The notes under the pieces were generated by a model. The model saw nothing but the letters and a program-made list of their open reading frames with translations. It did not search any database and had not been told where the DNA came from. 64,000 nucleotides of DNA. It comes from Allomyces macrogynus ATCC 38327. Its lineage: Eukaryota > Blastocladiomycota > Blastocladiomycetes > Blastocladiales > Blastocladiaceae. Made by a program: the position numbers and the translations under genes. Where the stretch lies: positions 2,623,423 through 2,687,422 of the forward strand of contig GG745328.1 of assembly GCA_000151295.1 (NCBI GenBank), read 5' to 3'. This document shows positions 48,034 to 59,015 of the stretch, piece after piece (within the stretch, counting starts at the first letter, position 1; each line of letters opens with the position of its first letter).

Positions 48034-51000
48034 ATGAACATTGCCAAGCCGGTGGGCCGGCAGCTCACCAATGTCGCGTTCGAGTTTTACCGGCCCGAGG
48101 ACATTCGCGCCGTCTCGGTCAAGGCCATCACGAACCCCAACATGTTCGATGCCTTTGGCCACCCGAATCGCGGCGGTCTCTACGACCCGGCGCTCGGTCC
48201 CTTTGAAAAGGGCACCTAGTAAGTAATCGTTACGACGAGGATCAGAATGGCGATGCGCGATGGGACGCTGACCGCGCGATTCCTGAATCTTTAGCTGTGG
48301 GACTTGCTCGCTGAGCTCGTTCGACTGCCCCGGTCATTTCGGCCACATCGACCTGCCGCTGCCCGTCTACAACACGACGTTGTTCCCGCAAATGTTCCAG
48401 TACCTCAAGGCCACGTGCTTCTTCTGCTTCCGGCTGCGGCTCAGCAAGGTGCAGCTCTACATGACCAAGGCCAAGTTGCTACTCTTGCACCGCGGGCTCG
48501 TCATTGAATCGATCAACCTCGAAGACGCCGTGAACCGGTCGATTTTCGAAGAGGTCATGGGTTACCGCCCGGACGCGCACGCCAACGTGCCGTCCTACCT
48601 CGCGCGCGCTGCCGCCGCCGACGACGACGGCGACGAGGCCATGGAGGACAACCGGCCCGAGGAGGAGCTCGAGGAGGACGACGAGGACGGTACCGCTGCC
48701 GGGTCCGGCAAGAAGGTGCCCAAGCTCGCGCCCGAGACGGTGATCGACCGGATCGACCAGTACGTGCGCGGCAGTATTGCCATGGGCGGGGCGGCCTCGG
48801 CGCACTTGAACGCCAAGGACAAGGTGACCATGGTCACCAAGTACCGCCGCGAGATCGTCACCGACTTGGCGCGCCGTCTGTCCGCGGTTCCGAAGTGCTC
48901 GCACTGTGGCGCACACGCCATGCCGCTGCGCCGCGATGGCCACGTCAAGATTTTCCGCACTCCTTACACGCGCAAGATTCAGGTCGCGATGAGCGCCAAG
49001 GGGCTCGCGTTCACTGACGCGGATGTGTTTATCAAGCGCGACGCGCTCAAAGCGCAGGCGACGCCGTTGACGGCGCCGGAAATGCTCAAGCTGGCTGCGA
49101 AGATCAAGGGCAGTGCCCCGGCCGCGCCCGCGGCGAATGGCGGCGAGGACTGGGAGAACGAGTCGGCGTCGTCATCGTCTTCTGACTCGAGCTCGGACTC
49201 GTCGTCATCGTCGGAGAGCGAGGACGAGGATGCCATGGAGGTTGATGGCGATGAGGTGACGGCCGATGCGCGCAAGAAGCGCCGCAACGACGCGACGCCC
49301 GCCAAGAAGAACACGCACGAGTACATGAACCCGACGCTCGTCAAGACGATTCTCGAGCTGCTGTGGATCAACGATGCGCCGTTCCTCGACCTCGTCTTCC
49401 ACTCGACCTTTTACGACGTGCCGCTCGTCCTCAACGAGGTCGAGCTCGCGGCCTACCAGGCCAAGTCGTCGCCCAACATGTTCTTCTTTGACGTGGTTGC
49501 CGTCCCGCCGACCAAGTTCCGGCCAGCATCCAAGATGGGCGACATGGTCTTTGACCACGCACAGAACACGGCGCTGACCGAAGTGCTCAAGGCGTGCGAC
49601 CGCATTCGCGACTCGCTCAAGCTCGCCAACGGCACCCCCGACGGGCAACGTCGGTCGCAGCTACTCTACCAGGTGAACGACTCGTGGCTCGCGGTGCAGA
49701 ACCACGTCAACTCGTTCCTCGACTCGACCAAGAACCCGACCATGTCCAAGTCTGGCAAGCAGCCGCCGCCCGGTATTCGCCAGCTGCTCGAAAAGAAGGA
49801 GGGTCTGTTCCGCAAGCACATGATGGGCAAGCGTGTCAACTACGCGGCGCGGTCGGTCATTTCGCCGGACCCGTGGATCGAGACCTCGGAAATCGGGATT
49901 CCGCCCGTGTTTGCGACCAAGCTCACCTACCCGGAACCCGTTACGGGGCACAACGTCAAGGAACTCATGGCCAGTGTCATCAACGGTCCCGACGTGTGGC
50001 CGGGCGCGACGCACATTCAGCTCGAGGACGCCCAGATGCAGTCGCTTGCCGACCTGTCGGTCGAGCAGCGTGCGGCACTCGCTGCGCAGTTGCTGACGCC
50101 GCAGCAGACGCTGTCGAGCACGCAGCCGAGCTACGCGATCCACACCAACAAGAAGGTCTACCGGCCACTTGCGCAATGGTGACAATCTGCTGCTCAACCG
50201 GCAGCCGACGCTGCACAAGCCGTTTCTATGGCACACAAGGCGCGCGTCTTGCCGGGCGAAAAGACGATTCGCCTGCACTACGCCAACTGCAACACCTACA
50301 ATGCCGATTTCGACGGCGACGAAATGAACGTGCATTTCCCGCAGAACGAAGTCGCGCGCGCCGAGGCCTACCTGATTGCCAACACCGACAACCAGTACCT
50401 CGTCCCGACCGACGGGTCGCCGCTGCGTGGTCTGATTCAGGACCATGTCGTCACGGGCGTGCGTATGTGCGCGCGCGACACGTTCTTGACGCGCGACGAG
50501 GTCCAGCAGTTGCTGGTCGGGTCGCTGCCGCAGGCAACGCTGCGCAAGGGGCCGATTCGAATGCTGCCGCCGGCCGTCATGAAGCCGCGCAAGCTCTGGA
50601 CGGGCAAGCAGGTCATTTCCATCTTGTTGCACAACATGTGCTACGGGCTCGCGCCGCTCAACTTGACGTCCAAGGCGCGTGTTGGCGCCAAGTACTGGGG
50701 TCCGCAGGGCGCCGACGAGGCGCAGGTCATTTTCTGCAACGGCGAGCTCATGACGGGTGTGCTCGACAAGTCGCAGTTTGGTGCCTCGGCGTACGGTCTG
50801 GTGCACTCGGTCTACGAGCTCTACGGGGCGGAAATGGCCGGTCACTTGCTGGGTTCGCTGTCGCGTCTCTTCTCTACGCACATTCAAATGGTCGCGTTCT
50901 CGTGCCGAATGGACGATCTGCTGCTCACCAAGCAGGGCGACAAGTGGCGCCGCGACTTGATCAACGGCGGGCAGTCGTTTGGGCACGAGGTGGCCATGGA

Positions 51001-53386
51001 GTACACCAAGTCGACCAACGAGACGCAGCTCAAGCAGCAGCTCGAAGAGGTCTTGCGCGAGGACGAGAAGCTGGCCGGGCTCGATGCCGCCATGAAGGGC
51101 AAGATGAACGGGCTCACGTCGTCGATCATCTCCAAGTGTTTGCCCGATGGTCTCGTCAAGTTGTTCCCGGCCAACGGCATGCAGCTCATGACCGTGTCGG
51201 GTGCCAAGGGGTCGAACGTGAACGTGTCGCAAATCTCGTGCTGTCTCGGGCAGCAGGAACTCGAGGGCCGTCGTGTGCCCATCATGGTCTCGGGGAAGTC
51301 GCTTCCGTCGTTTGTGCCGTTCGACACATCGGCGCGTGCCGGTGGGTTCATTTCGGGTCGTTTCTTGACGGGGATTAAGCCGCAAGAGTACTACTTCCAT
51401 TGCATGGCCGGGCGTGAAGGTCTGATCGACACGGCCGTCAAGACGTCGCGTTCGGGTTACCTGCAGCGCTGCTTAATGAAGCATCTCGAGGGCGCGCGCG
51501 TGCACTACGACGCGACGGTCCGCGACTCGGACGGGTCGATCTTGCAGTTCTTCTATGGCGAGGACGGGCTCGACGTGACCAAGCAAAAGCATCTGCGCCA
51601 GTTCCGGTTCTGCGCCGAGAACATTGACGCCCTGCTCGCACGGTACAAGCCGGACGAGCTCGCCAACAAGATTGACGAGGAGCTGGCGACCAAGACGGCC
51701 AAGAAGATCAAGAAGCACGGTTACTCGGACACGACGCTGTCGAAGCTCTCGCCCTACCGGTACCTCGGCAGCACGTCGGAGACGTTTGCCGATGCGCTCG
51801 ACAAGTACACCGAGTCGAACCCGGACAAGGTGCTCTACAAGAAGCACAAGACCGACTTTGACAATGCAACCAGGATCAAGACTTTCCAGTTGCTCATGAA
51901 GCTCAAGTACCTCAAGTCGCTCGTCGATCCGGGCGAGGCCGTCGGTGTATTGGCCGCGCAGTCGATTGGCGAGCCGTCCACGCAAATGACGCTCAACACG
52001 TTCCATTTCGCCGGTTTCGGTGCCAAGAACGTGACGCTCGGTATCCCGCGTTTGCGTGAAATTGTCATGACGGCCTCGGCCAGTATCAAGACGCCGGCCA
52101 TGACGCTGACGTTGCAGCCGGGCATGACCGACGCGCAGCGCGACTTGTTCTGCAAACAGCGGTCGCGGCTGACCTTGGCCGCGATCGCGCAGCGCGTCAC
52201 GGTCCGCGAGCGGCTCACGCGCGAGAGCTTGAGGCGCGTGCGCAAGTACAAGATCCGCATCGACTTGTTTGACGAGGCCGATTACCGCGCGCTCTACCAT
52301 ATCTCGTCGCGCGACGTGCGCAACGTGGTCGCGCAGCGGCTCGTCAAGCGGCTCGAGCTCGCGATTCTCAAGGACCTCAAGAAGGCCAACAAGCGCGAGG
52401 AGGTGGGCGAGGAGGAACTCATTACGATGCAGGCCGACAAGTCGTTTGCGTCGCAGTTTGCGCGCGGTAGTGGCGACGACGACGACGAGGATGGTGCGTC
52501 CAAGGGCGCGCGCAAGGCGTCGAACGACGACGACTCGGACGACGAGGGCGACGCGACCGCGGCCAAGTACTCGTCGCGCCGCAAGGAGTTTGCGTCGTAC
52601 GAGGAGGATGATGAGGACGCGGAGATCCGCAAGGCGCTTGCGTCGGACGACGACAACGACAGCAGTAGCAGTGACGACGAGTCGACGTCGGGCAACCGCG
52701 GCGGCGACGACGACGACGACGACGAGGACCAAGTCAAGGCGGGGTCGTCGTTTGTCACGGGCTACTCGTTTGACACGCAGTCGGGCGCCTGGTGCGAGCT
52801 CGAGCTCACGCTGCCCGGCGAGTGGAAGAAGCTGCTCATGGTCCAGATTGTCGAGCAGGTCGTCAAGCAGACAGTGCTGCACGAGATGACCGGCATCGAC
52901 CGGTGCTACCCAGTCGTCAACGAGTCGGAGAACGACAAGGTCGCGCGCATTGGCACCGACGGTGTCAACCTGCGCGGCATGTGGGATCACGCCGACATGA
53001 TCGACGTCAACTCGATCTACACCAACGATATTGCTCAGATCTTGGGAGTCTACGGTGTCGAGGCGGCGCGCGCGGCCATTATCAAGGAAATCGCAGGCGT
53101 CTTCGATGTCTACGGTATTTCCGTCGACAAGCGGCACTTGTCGCTGATTGCCGACTTCATGACGTTCGAGGGTGGTTACAAGCCCTTCAACCGTATCGGC
53201 ATGAACAGCAACCCGTCGCCGTTCCTGCAAATGTCGTACGAGACGACGTGCAGTTTCTTGACGTCGGCAACGCTCTACGGCGACCACGACGCTCTCGACT
53301 CGCCGTCGGCGCGCATTGTTGTCGGCAAGGTGGTCGAGGGCGGCACCGGTTCGTTTGATGTGCTGCAGCCGCTCATGGCGCACTAA
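48034..53386 (+). CDS. RPA190: RNA polymerase I largest subunit (Rpa190/RPA1), frame interrupted
   Basis: The catalytic subunit of Pol I, which makes the rRNA precursor in the nucleolus. Exon 1 is 48034-48218, then a 76-bp intron with a standard GTAAGT donor, then exon 2 to 53386; about 1758 codons in all. The zinc-binding clamp reads CGTCSLSSFDCPGHFGHIDL. The catalytic Mg motif NADFDGDEMNVHFPQ lies at 50300-50344. FHFAGFGAKNVTLGIPRLRE marks the trigger loop/cleft. Acidic Ser/Asp inserts lie near 49150-49260 and 52470-52740, the latter in the jaw as in Rpa190. Between 50165 and 50227 the frame is shifted. An in-frame TGA occurs at 50180, while the expected NGDNLLLNRQPTLHKP is read one frame over; the frame then returns. 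One extra base before and two after would explain it. Confidence 0.93.
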
Positions 53387-54021
53387 AAACGACGGTGCGG
53401 GAGGTTGATTTTTGGATATTTTGTCTCGGTTAATTGCTTCGTTCGTGCCTTGTGGTTCTGCACTGGCCTTTTTGTTTTCGGTTTTCGTTTGTTTGGGTCG
53501 CGCGACGTGGAGTGCTGTTAATTTGCTTCATTTTTCCGATACAGATGGTCTCTCGATTTGTTGCTGGACTCCACTCAGCACGGGCGGGATGGTCATGGCT
53601 CACATTCTCGCCATCTCAATCGCCGTCAATGCGAGTCGATCAAAGGAGATCGTGATTGAGTTGTGCGAATCCAAACGAGTTAGCTGGTTGAGATGAGCTT
53701 GCCGGACTTCAAACCGTCACCCAACGCGAGGAACCCGCGGGTGGAGAAGGTTGGGAACGACGCCTGGAACGCATTCGTGTTCGTGGGCCTGGTTGATGAG
53801 CAATAAATGGTATGATTGCCGCGATGGCGCTGGTGCGTGGTGGGCGGCGGGTGCTGGCGCAAACACAAAGATCACGCTCATTTTCTTTTATCACAACTCG
53901 ACCTTTACACGACGACCTACTTGATCCCCTTCCCCCGCGCATCGCAAAATCACCTCACATCACCAATCGCAACTCGACCGGGCACTTTCCGCAGACCCCT
54001 CCCGTCGCATCGCACTCCACC
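53387..54021. other. Intergenic region after Pol I subunit
   Basis: 635 bp, T-rich on the plus strand right after the stop codon (TTTTTGTTTTCGGTTTTCGTTT region), presumably the 3' UTR and then the upstream region of the next gene. No gene is supported. Confidence 0.5.
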
Positions 54022-54855
54022 ATGCTGTCCAGCGCGACGCAGCAGACCCAAGATCCGCGTGCAACCTCGAACACGACCATGCAGGCCGCCAACGCACCAA
54101 GTAACGCACCTCTGACCGGCAAGGGCAAGCGTCGCCGTGGCGAGACCGACGACTAAGACAATGCCGAGGAAATGATGCAGATGCGCAAGTCGGTCCGGGT
54201 CATTGACGAGCACGACGCCAGCCCCGGGCAAGATCAGCAACAACAGCAGGCGCCGCCCTCCAAGTCGCAGCAGCAGAAATAGTCGCAGCCGCAAGCGACC
54301 GCGTCGAGTCTACCCGCCCCGACCTCCAGCACAGCGGCCCCCACCCCCGCGACTCCCACCCCCGCGCGGTCGCGGTTCGAGTGCCAAGTCCCGTGGTGCA
54401 ATTTATCGATCAGCACGTGCGCGCCGACCACCAGCACCGGTGCGGCGTGCCCACGACGCACATGAGCCGCGCGTGCTGCGGCCGTCTTCCCGTCGGCGCA
54501 TATGCTCGCGCACCTCGAAGAGGGCCACTCGGCGTTTTTCTGGGCGCGGTACCGCCGCGGCGACTCTGTCTTCCCGTGCCTGTCGTCGCAGTGCCGCGAA
54601 TCGTTCCGGACGCGTGCGGCACGGATCGCACATACAGTCGCCGAGTACAAGTGGGACCTGGCGTGGGTGCAGGAGATCAGCGCGCGGGTCGCGTACGGGG
54701 TCGAGGCGCTCGCGCCGCCGGGGGTTGATGACGACGTGGATCAGATGGCGACGGATGCTGCGGTGCCCGGGGGTGCAAAGGACGACGACGAGGGCCAGGT
54801 TCGTCGTGACCCTCGTGAGCCCGTAACCGGTCGCGCGGCCCGCTTGGCTGCATAA
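54022..54855 (+). pseudogene. Zinc-finger-like gene, disrupted
   Basis: A single frame reads as one protein from ATG 54022 (MLSSATQQTQDPRAT) to 54855 but has a TAA at 54154, a TAG at 54280 and a TGA near 54463. Between stops it is coherent: KRRRGETDD, stop, DNAEEMMQMRKSVRVIDEHD, then a Gln-rich stretch. RFECQVPWC then looks like the start of a C2H2 finger whose His part (FIDQHVRADHQHRCG) is in another frame. The first frame resumes with AHMLAHLEEGHSAFFWARYR and FPCLSSQCRESFRTR. A 57-bp GT-AG intron (54100-54157) could remove the first stop, but no such fix is obvious for the others. It is either a decaying gene or a gene with sequencing errors. Confidence 0.45.
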
Positions 54856-55134
54856 GGTCGTCGTCGAACCCGAGTCGGGGCTCGTTATCATGTCGAGGGA
54901 GGGACGGGACGAGAGTAATCCATTAGAACAGGCTAGCGGCCCCAAGCAATACCAGAAGACACGGATTGAACGACATGTTTGATTGATGTTACGTTTGGGC
55001 CAGTCGTGACCAAAACCAAAAAACACAAAGACGAAAATTACAACACAGCGTACAGCCTTCCCAATTTTGCGTCGGCCCCCCTCGGCGGCGACTTCAGCCA
55101 ACAAAAAGTGAACTCAAAACCCGACAACGAAAAT

Positions 55135-56173
55135 CTAAGCCTGCTTGCCGCCGGCGTGCGCCATGAGACGCTCGGTACGGTACGACTCGTAGAGGATGTT
55201 CTTGGTGCTCGCCAGCAGACCGGGCAGGGCAAAGTCGAAGATCAAGAACTTGAGGCGGTGCAGCTCGCAGTGTTCCGGGTCGTCGACGTTGACGGCACCC
55301 CACTTGTAGGCACGGCCGAGCACCTTCTTGCCGTCAATCTCGAGGTACTCGCTCGCGCCCTTCGGCTGGCCCGGCAACGGGAACTCGGCACCGATAACCG
55401 TGAGCGGCAGCGCGCCCTTGAGCTCGGCCATTTCGGCCACAAACTGCTCCTCCTCGTCGTCGTCGATGGTGCCGTCGCCGTCCATGTCAGCCGTGGCAAA
55501 GTCGAGCAGCGGCATCGTGTCGGCGAGCGTCTTGTAGAGCGCGGCCTTGATTGTCTCGAGCTGGCGGTTCGTAATACTGTCGGCGTGCGCGAGCAGGGGG
55601 ATCACGTTGGCGCGGACCGAGAGCGTCTGAATCGCGGCCAAGTCGACCGGGTGGAACGGCACCATAGGCGGGAGGAGGTAGAGGACCGCATGCACCATCG
55701 TGTCGTGCGATTTGGCGTTACGCTTGACCTTGAGCTCCTCAATCAAAAACCGCTCAAACTGCGACTCAATGTAGCCCACGACCGTGGCCATCTCCGCCGA
55801 CTGCGCGGCATCGCCCGTCGCCGACGCCGAGTAGGGGAGCCCAGGCGTATCGATGAGCGTCAGAGCCACACGGAGACCGGGCGCCACATCCACATCGACC
55901 GGCTGATGCACCTTGATGCGCGTGTCGGCCGAGCCAATCGGCACGGGCGTTGCCTGCGTCGCGTCGACGAGCTTGCCGTTGAGCGCGAGCGACGCGAGCA
56001 GCGTGCGCAGAAACACCGACTTGCCAACGCCCTCACGGCCACAGACCTATGTATGGTTTGCAACCAACGGCCGCGTACAGTCAGGTGAGCATCTGAACAA
56101 ACAACAGCACAGGGCAGAACAAACGAACCATGATGTTGAGCGGCGTCGCAACCTTGCGGCGGGGGCGGACCAT
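55135..56173 (-). CDS. Septin GTPase with an EF-hand-like calcium loop
   Basis: A filament-forming GTP-binding protein of the cell cortex. Exons 56173-56129 and 56046-55135 give 318 aa. The start MVRPRRKVATPLNIM is followed by the P-loop VCGREGVGKSVFLRTLL (G1). LTLIDTPGL is G3. AHAD stands at the AKAD (G4) position. The septin unique element is recognisable as RAYKWGAVNVDDPEHCELHR. Right after the helix following G4, where septins usually have an acidic loop, there is DMDGDGTIDDDE (55453-55488), a perfect 12-residue EF-hand loop pattern. No C-terminal coiled coil is present; the protein ends AHAGGKQA. G1 reads GREGVGKS rather than GxSGLGKS. The septin call is good although the protein is divergent. 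Confidence 0.85.
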
Positions 56174-57224
56174 GATGATGGCGGGTTGGTGACGGTTGAG
56201 AACGGGTCAAGGGCAGCGGGCCGAGTACTCCGTGACGAGCTCGGCTTTGCAAAGCGCGGGTGTCCAGGGCAGTGGGCGGCCGTGGAGCTTCTAGGTACAC
56301 GTCGTGGCGGGCGTGCAGTGACCGGCAGTCGGGGCGGTTTCGTTCAGTCGTTGTCGAAGGGGACGTCGGAGAGAAAGGACGGCTGGCGACGGACGGGCAG
56401 GCAGGAAAGGTGAACTTTGGGTGGCGGATGGCGGGATGGGAGAGCATCAAAGCAGCCGGGCGAAGAGCAGGCAGAAAACGGTGCGTGCTCGTGCGCCGCT
56501 CTCATCAGCCGGCCTCGTCGCGGGCGCAGGGAGCATGCCATCCTTGGCATTTGTGCAAGGATCATTGCAACCGCCTGTCACTCTTCGCTCGCAACGATGC
56601 CACCCCTCCACAGCTGCCGCTCCAGATGTTTACCTGACCTCTTCATGCACGCGTGCGCGCAATGGCTCTGCTTGGTCTGCGCTCGCCTTTCGGGTGGCAA
56701 GGGACCAAGCTTTTGCCGAACTGGGGATCCGCCTCTGCCGCAGGGCGGCAGCGGTAAGGCCAGGGGTCCCTATCCATCGCGCCAAAAACAACTTGCCCGC
56801 GCTCCTTACGCTCGCACTGCCGATGAAAGCCGCTCGCGAGAAGCGGGCCCCACATTGGCCAGTTGCTTCATTCTGAGACCATTGTCCTGCGTGTATTTCC
56901 ATCGCAGCCCTTTGTGATACGATCGTGACCAGTGCACCGAACGACGGCGCTTGTAACTGACGATTTACATATATTAATTGATTTTCTGTATTCGTGCTTA
57001 CATCTTCAGTCATGGTCGTATTCATGGAAGTGTAGCGGCGGGTGGAGAAGGCGGAGCTTGATGTTTGTGAAATGTTTTGCAACCAAGTCGGTGAGGGGAG
57101 GATGGAGGGACATGGTGTCGAGATGCCAAAGCCGCTCTTGATGCTGGCTGGTACTTCGTCCACGCCAATCGCGACGCCTTTTCCTATTTTTCTGAACAAA
57201 AACGAATCCATCTCTACAAAACAT
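56174..57224. other. Intergenic, no supported gene
   Basis: About 1.05 kb between the septin start and the next candidate gene. Open frames such as 56630-57211 (minus) show no domain and no codon pattern I trust. The right end is AT-rich around 56955-57000. Confidence 0.45.
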
Positions 57225-57231
57225 TTTCTTC

Positions 57232-58255
57232 AATGGACCAAAAAGGTGAGGCCGATATCAGCAGCAAAGTGTATGGGCAATCGAGAAAAGGGATGGGGGG
57301 AAATGTGGCAAACTGAATCTTCCCAGTACGCGCGATACCTCGACCCCGACGGCTCCCGCGACGCTCTGCAATCGTCCTCGGATTCGGCCAGCGACGGCTC
57401 GTGCGACCACGCTCCTGCCTACGACGACGGTCGCTCCGGCTCATGGCCGCGACGCTCTGCAATCGTCCTCGGATTCGGCCAGCGACGGCTCGTGCGACCA
57501 CGCTCCTGCCTACGACGACGGTCGCTCCGGCTCATGGCCGTTGAACGAAGATGCGCGTGAGGCCGCCGGTTCGAATCCAACCATGATCATTGCCGGGCGC
57601 CGCCCCTCGACACTCGACGACCAGCACCTCCCCTATTTGTCACATTTACAAAACTGTACGCCACGCATCTTCCCAGGTTTATTATCCCAGTTCCCGAGCT
57701 GCCATTTACCAGCTTCCACCGACCTCCTGCGACCCTGACCTTGTCTCACCCGCTTCAATGGGGCGCCTTGTCACAAGTGCGCACCTCCCCTTATCACCAC
57801 TCTCGACTCCAACTCTTTGCCCCAACCGTCTACGACGGTACCGACCCGCTCCACCTTTTGGGCGACCCAATCGCTGCCAGCAACGCCAACAACGGCGCTG
57901 AGGTCGGTACATGCCTCGTTTTGCTCCTTGCTGGGGCCGGCGTGGCGGGCGGCTGCTCACGCGCACGATACCATCGCACACACGCTCTGAAACAGACCGC
58001 GACGACGCCCTCTGACCCCTCCCTCGACCAAGTCGATTGCGGCCGCCGATCCCGATTATGATACTAAAGCCATCTCTCACCTCCACTCGCTCCTTGCTCG
58101 GACGGCGCATCAGGATGCAAGCTGTGCGCGGGTGAAGTACTGTTGTACACGCGTCTGACAACGCGCTGAAACGGTTTTTGGCTGCCACCGTCTCCGGCGC
58201 GCGCGACGACCACGACGAAGATGCTGCTCTTCTTTGCTTTTGTTGTGCCCCTTGA
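57232..58255 (+). pseudogene. Unrecognised multi-exon gene, apparently disrupted
   Basis: Several blocks read like one protein but do not join cleanly. The first is YARYLDPDGSRDALQSSSDS then CDHAPAYDDGRSGSWP (from about 57328). NEDAREAAGSNPTMIIAGRR and QHLPYLSHLQN follow. After a GTACGC...CCCAG intron come FPELPFTSFHRPP, PTVYDGTDPLHLLGDPIAAS, PDYDTKAISHLHSLLARTAH, and finally NALKRFLAATVSGARDDHDE before TGA 58253. A 91-bp tandem duplication at 57360-57540 throws the frame, and a one-base shift near 58140 separates the last two blocks. Removing one 91-bp copy restores SGSWP to NEDAREAAG directly. A decayed gene, an allele with a fresh duplication, or assembly error are all possible. No family recognised. 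Confidence 0.4.
57360..57540 (+). repeat. 91-bp tandem duplication, two copies
   Basis: Copy 1 is 57360-57450 and copy 2 is 57451-57540/1. They look identical over their length. 91 is not a multiple of three, so the duplication breaks the coding frame it lies in. Confidence 0.95.
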
Positions 58256-59015
58256 GCGACGGCAAGCGCGTCGCAGAGTGATTTCAAAAGACTGTGGGCG
58301 CACTGGTGGGTGCACATCGCGCCTGCCCTGCCCCACCGATAACGCGTTTCATTCCTGTCGCCAGATGCTTATTGTGTCTCTCTTCGTTGTCCACCCGTTG
58401 GTTTGCGAATTGTTTGTCCATATCATTGGAGAGTCGAACTACAGCACCACCCTCTGTAGCCCACTGGCAGAGAATCGCCCGCTGACGCGTTCCGTCGGTG
58501 GCCTTCCTTCAAACCCATCTTTGTGTTCAACAGCACGGAGCATCGCCGAGTCAGACATGTGCAGTAAAATCAGTATCGCCAAACCCCCCTCCTTATATGC
58601 TCCGACCGCTACACCAGGAGAACAACAGCAAAATCGCGTCTTGCACTTTGCCTACTTTACTGGGGATCACTGACCACGGCTCTTGGCACGTTTTGATGCT
58701 CAACTACCGCGGCAAACTCAGCCTTCGCCAACAACGACGAACCGCCAAGACATCTCTCATGACAATCCATCGCGCTCGTGAGAAAAGAATTTGCGCACAA
58801 CACGAGACCAAATTTGCGTATCAATTATAGTGATGCATTACTGATCAATAAGGCTACATGCTAATCTTGCAACCAAAAAAGGGTGGAGGGAAATGGGAAG
58901 AGGGGGGAAAACGGCAGCCACCAATGCAAAGCGTGCTCAAAACGGGTTCAATGGACGGCACACCTTGCCTTGACATCGCACGACGCAACGCGCGCGGCCG
59001 AGAGCGGCGATGCTC
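58256..59015. other. Intergenic, no supported gene
   Basis: 760 bp between the disrupted gene (plus) and the end of Q2 (minus). AT content rises toward 58830-58880, near the presumed Q2 3' end. No feature recognised. Confidence 0.45.

Noticed and set aside
51473..53383. 636-codon minus-strand frame opposite the Pol I subunit
   Set aside because: Antisense shadow of a strongly conserved gene.
54100..54157. 57-bp GT-AG intron that would remove the first stop of the zinc-finger-like gene
   Set aside because: It is shorter than the other introns here, its content looks coding (KRRRGETDD), and it leaves two further stops and a frameshift unexplained.
57566..57580. GGTTCGAATCC, a match to the tRNA B box
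   Set aside because: The flanking bases do not form the T-stem and no acceptor stem or A box is found. The stretch also reads as protein-coding.
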